Assembly: GCA_010672825.2 (NCBI GenBank)
Contig: JAAHFU020000001.1
Location: 1-64,000 of the forward strand
Reading direction: 5' to 3'
Source of the DNA: Leptolyngbya sp. SIO1E4
GTDB taxonomy: Bacteria; Cyanobacteriota; Cyanobacteriia; Phormidesmidales; Phormidesmidaceae
Length of the DNA: 64,000 bases
Shown here: piece by piece, positions 61,436 through 64,000 of the stretch
Layout of the letters: each line of letters begins with the position of its first letter
Numbering within the stretch: the stretch's first letter is position 1
Notes under the pieces: generated by a model
Told to the model about the DNA's origin: nothing
Seen by the model: the letters and a program-made list of their open reading frames with translations, nothing else
The model's database searches: none
Translations under genes and position numbers: made by a program

Positions 61436-64000
61436 ATGGCACCCGCACGGATTAGCAAGAGTCGAGCCAGCTATGCCCTAGAAACCGGAGAAGCCAAACT
61501 CTGGGCACTGCTGATTGGGGTTAACCACTATCAGGATGCACAGCTGCCGCCCTTGCGCTACCCAGCGATGGATTGCCAGGGGTTGAGCTACGCGATCGCC
61601 CAGGCGACAGCGCTGTTTCCCCGCAAGTCGATTACCGTGCACTGCAGCGGGGGCAGTGGGGAATCGGGGGCAGTAGACTCACCGATCAAGACGGCTTCAC
61701 TGCAGCTACCGCAACTCAACGCGGTGCAGCAAAGTTTGGCGGAGCTGGTGCAGCAGGCCCAGCCTCAGGACACGGTGCTGGTATATTTTTCTGGCCATGG
61801 GGTGTTAGGGGCAGATCAACAGCGGGCGGTGTTGTGTCTGGCAGACACTGACACCCAAGCCTTGAACACAACGGGCCTTAGCCTCGCAACACTTTTAGCC
61901 ACTCTCAATCAGTGTGCCGCCCGGCAGCAGCTCCTGTGGCTGGATGCCTGCCATAGCGGCAGCCTCACCCTGCGAGGGGGGAAAGATGCGACCCCGACCT
62001 TTCCCAATCCCACCGCTCAACTGATTGATGTGCTGCGCCAGCGCGCCCGCCAAAGCCAGGGGTTTTATGCCCTGCTGTCCTGTGACCAGCAGCAGCGCTC
62101 CTGGGAGTTTCCGGAGCTGGGCCATGGCGTATTTTCCTACTTTTTAATGCAGGGACTGTTGGGGGCAGCGGCCAATGGTCAGGGCATTGTTGAGGCGGAT
62201 GCCCTCTACAAATATGTCTATTACCAAACGCTGCGCTATATCGACACGGCCAATCAGCAGCTGCGGCTGATTAACCAGCAGCGACGCAGCCGGGGCGATA
62301 CCCAGCTGCTATCGGAGTATCCGCTACAAACCCCCAAGCGCATTGTCGAAGGGGTGGGGGAACTGGTGCTGGGGGTAACCCCGTCCTCACCTGCGATCGC
62401 TCCCTCCCGTCAGGCCATGATGGTGGCGGCAGACACGCCCACTGCCGAGCTGTTGCGCCTCAGCCAACAGCTTCAACAGCAGGGGGGGTTTGCCCTCCAC
62501 TACTGGTCACCGGGGCAGGGTTCTGAGTCGGTGCAGGAAAGTTTGGAGGCGAGGCTGAATGGGGCCATCGCCACTGAATTCCAACTCACTGCAGAAGACA
62601 TCAGCGGCGGTAAAGGCACCGGTGCACCGGAGAAGCCTACAGCCCAACCCTGGAAAGTTGCTGACAAATCGCTGCCGGGGATGCCATCTAATACTGCAGG
62701 CACCCTATTACTGTATCTACAGGGGGTGCTAGAGCAGACCCCAACCGGGGAAGCCTGGCTGCGCTTAGGCTCTGACACGCGATTGAGCCTGGCCTGGCTG
62801 CGCCAGCGCCTCCGGAGATCGCCCTACCCTCAGCAAATCATCCTTCTCGACTGCCCCGGTGCAGACACCCTGGAAGACTGGGTGGATGACCTCCAGCTCA
62901 ACGCTGATCACAACCAGGCCATTGTGGCTGGGGCTGCCCCGGAACCTGCCCAGTTTGCCGCCCTGCTACTCAATAGCCTCACCGCCCCCGAGCCCGAAAC
63001 CGGGCTGTCGATCGCAGGCTGGATAGCGCAATTACAGCAGCAGGCGGCAGAGACTGAGCTAACCTTACACACCTGGCTCTCTAGCCCGCGCGTGATTGAG
63101 GTGTTGTTGGGGCAGACCCGCGAGCGTGGGGCCTCTGAGCCAACAGCGGTGGATTTGGGCCTCTGCCCCTATCGGGGACTGCGGGCCTTTCAAATCGCCG
63201 ATGCCCCCTACTTCTTTGGGCGAGAGTCGCTGGTGCAGCAGCTCATGGCGGCACTACACCAGCAGTCTTTAGTGGCGGTGGTGGGGGCCTCCGGCAGCGG
63301 CAAATCGTCTGTGGTGCAGGCTGGGCTGCTGGCCCAGCTACGGCAGGGGCAGCAGATTCCCGGCAGCGATCGCTGGTGGCTGGGGTCCCTGCGCCCTGGG
63401 GAACAGCCGCTGACCGCCCTGGTGCAAACCCTGATCGATCCGGGGACAGAGCGGGAGCAGTTTTATCAGCAGCAGCAGTTGGAAGGGGTGCTGCATCAGG
63501 ACGTTGAAGGGTTTGTGCACTGGCTCCGCTCCCGACCTGAGCCCATGGTGGTGCTGGTGATCGATCAGTTTGAAGAGCTGTTTTCTTTAGCCGCCGCGAG
63601 CGATCGCCACCAGCTATTAACCCTGCTGCTCGGGGGTCTGGAGCATGCCCGCGATCGCTTCAAGCTAGTGCTGACCCTGCGCTCTGATTTTATGGCCACC
63701 GCCCTAGAAGACCCCGCCTTGGCAACCCGGCTGCCCCCGGCAACGGTGCTGGTGCCCCCAGTGTTAGCTGGGGAGGAGTATCGTCAGATCATCCTCAAGC
63801 CCGCCGAGAAAGTGGGCCTACAGGTAGAGCCTGCTTTGGTGGATGTCCTGCTGCAGGACTTAGGTCAGGGCATTGGCAACCTGCCCCTGCTGGAGTTTGT
63901 GCTAGAGCAGATCTGGCAGCAGCGACAAGCAGGCACGCTGCCCCTGGCAGCCTATCAACGCACTGTCGGTGGCCTGCAAGGGGCCCTAGAGCGCAAAGTC
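61436..64000 (+). CDS. Caspase-like peptidase fused to nSTAND NTPase (3' end outside window)
   Basis: At least 855 residues, still open at the window edge. The N-terminal caspase (peptidase C14) domain starts AKLWALLIGVNHYQ and has the catalytic His121 in YFSGHG and Cys172 in LDACHSG. Around 420-560 a second segment (LLLYLQGVLE, IILLDCPGAD) looks like a caspase fold without the His. An nSTAND1 domain follows from about 575: CPYRGLRAFQIADAPYFFGR, P-loop GASGSGKSS (about 617) and Walker B VLVIDQFEELF (about 708). Such proteins usually end in WD40 or similar repeats, expected beyond the window. Probable stress- or phage-triggered cell-death sensor. Confidence 0.9.
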   Translation, partial: MAPARISKSRASYALETGEAKLWALLIGVNHYQDAQLPPLRYPAMDCQGLSYAIAQATALFPRKSITVHCSGGSGESGAVDSPIKTASLQLPQLNAVQQSLAELVQQAQPQDTVLVYFSGHGVLGADQQRAVLCLADTDTQALNTTGLSLATLLATLNQCAARQQLLWLDACHSGSLTLRGGKDATPTFPNPTAQLIDVLRQRARQSQGFYALLSCDQQQRSWEFPELGHGVFSYFLMQGLLGAAANGQGIVEADALYKYVYYQTLRYIDTANQQLRLINQQRRSRGDTQLLSEYPLQTPKRIVEGVGELVLGVTPSSPAIAPSRQAMMVAADTPTAELLRLSQQLQQQGGFALHYWSPGQGSESVQESLEARLNGAIATEFQLTAEDISGGKGTGAPEKPTAQPWKVADKSLPGMPSNTAGTLLLYLQGVLEQTPTGEAWLRLGSDTRLSLAWLRQRLRRSPYPQQIILLDCPGADTLEDWVDDLQLNADHNQAIVAGAAPEPAQFAALLLNSLTAPEPETGLSIAGWIAQLQQQAAETELTLHTWLSSPRVIEVLLGQTRERGASEPTAVDLGLCPYRGLRAFQIADAPYFFGRESLVQQLMAALHQQSLVAVVGASGSGKSSVVQAGLLAQLRQGQQIPGSDRWWLGSLRPGEQPLTALVQTLIDPGTEREQFYQQQQLEGVLHQDVEGFVHWLRSRPEPMVVLVIDQFEELFSLAAASDRHQLLTLLLGGLEHARDRFKLVLTLRSDFMATALEDPALATRLPPATVLVPPVLAGEEYRQIILKPAEKVGLQVEPALVDVLLQDLGQGIGNLPLLEFVLEQIWQQRQAGTLPLAAYQRTVGGLQGALERKV

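Overview
The window is a piece of a cyanobacterial chromosome. Direct signs are a CpcS/CpeS-type phycobiliprotein lyase, DUF1822 and DUF4359 proteins, a SmtA metallothionein with its SmtB repressor, a CoaR/CoaT cobalt-efflux pair, PPC-type and membrane-anchored Ser/Thr kinases, a PEP-CTERM protein and many HIP1 octamers (GCGATCGC) throughout. Gene content and the heptamer-type repeats suggest a filamentous, Leptolyngbya-like organism, but genus is inference.

Layout. 1-6.4 kb: housekeeping genes on the minus strand (ftsE-like ABC ATPase, ruvB, an SDR protein, hemE), then a cpcS-type lyase and tRNA-His. 6.7-16 kb: DUF4359 protein, DM13-like protein, PEP-CTERM protein, a tandem pair of translationally coupled DUF697-type GTPases, a small membrane ORF, a PPC-type kinase and bioD. 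16-24.7 kb: a four-gene minus-strand phosphorelay operon (two very large hybrid kinases, a REC-PAS-kinase and a CheY-like regulator), followed by a divergent GH3 enzyme, an AraC regulator and an ABC-F protein. 29-34.3 kb: peptide/glutathione-type ABC importer (fused double ATPase, lipoprotein, DppB-type permease). Its DppC-type permease lies only at 50 kb.

34.4-51.8 kb sits between the two permease genes and is an accessory oxidative-metabolism block: intradiol dioxygenase-like protein, cytochrome P450, a Tat-exported three-subunit molybdenum hydroxylase (PaoABC type) with its XdhC and MocA maturation factors, a cytochrome P460-family protein, two paralogous LysR regulators flanking a secreted beta-propeller protein, a kinase, then a cupin dioxygenase and a 4-oxalocrotonate-type tautomerase. 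Both LysR genes carry an ATAG-N7-CTAT box just upstream.

52.1-56.1 kb is a compact metal-resistance island: smtB and smtA diverge around two SmtB-type palindromes, and coaR and coaT diverge around a MerR-type promoter with a 20-bp spacer; smtA and coaR end on the same CTAG. 57.3-64 kb holds a DUF1822 protein and a sigma-70-like protein divergent from two small secreted proteins, then a caspase-nSTAND protein that runs off the window end.

The least described element is a family of about 95-bp intergenic repeats with TATAGC/GCTATA ends and a core of CCCTAGA/CCCCAAA heptamers (at least six good copies plus decayed ones). One copy appears to split a reading frame, and one locus seems to have kept the ends but exchanged the heptamer core. 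Other loci carry heptamer arrays of different sequence.
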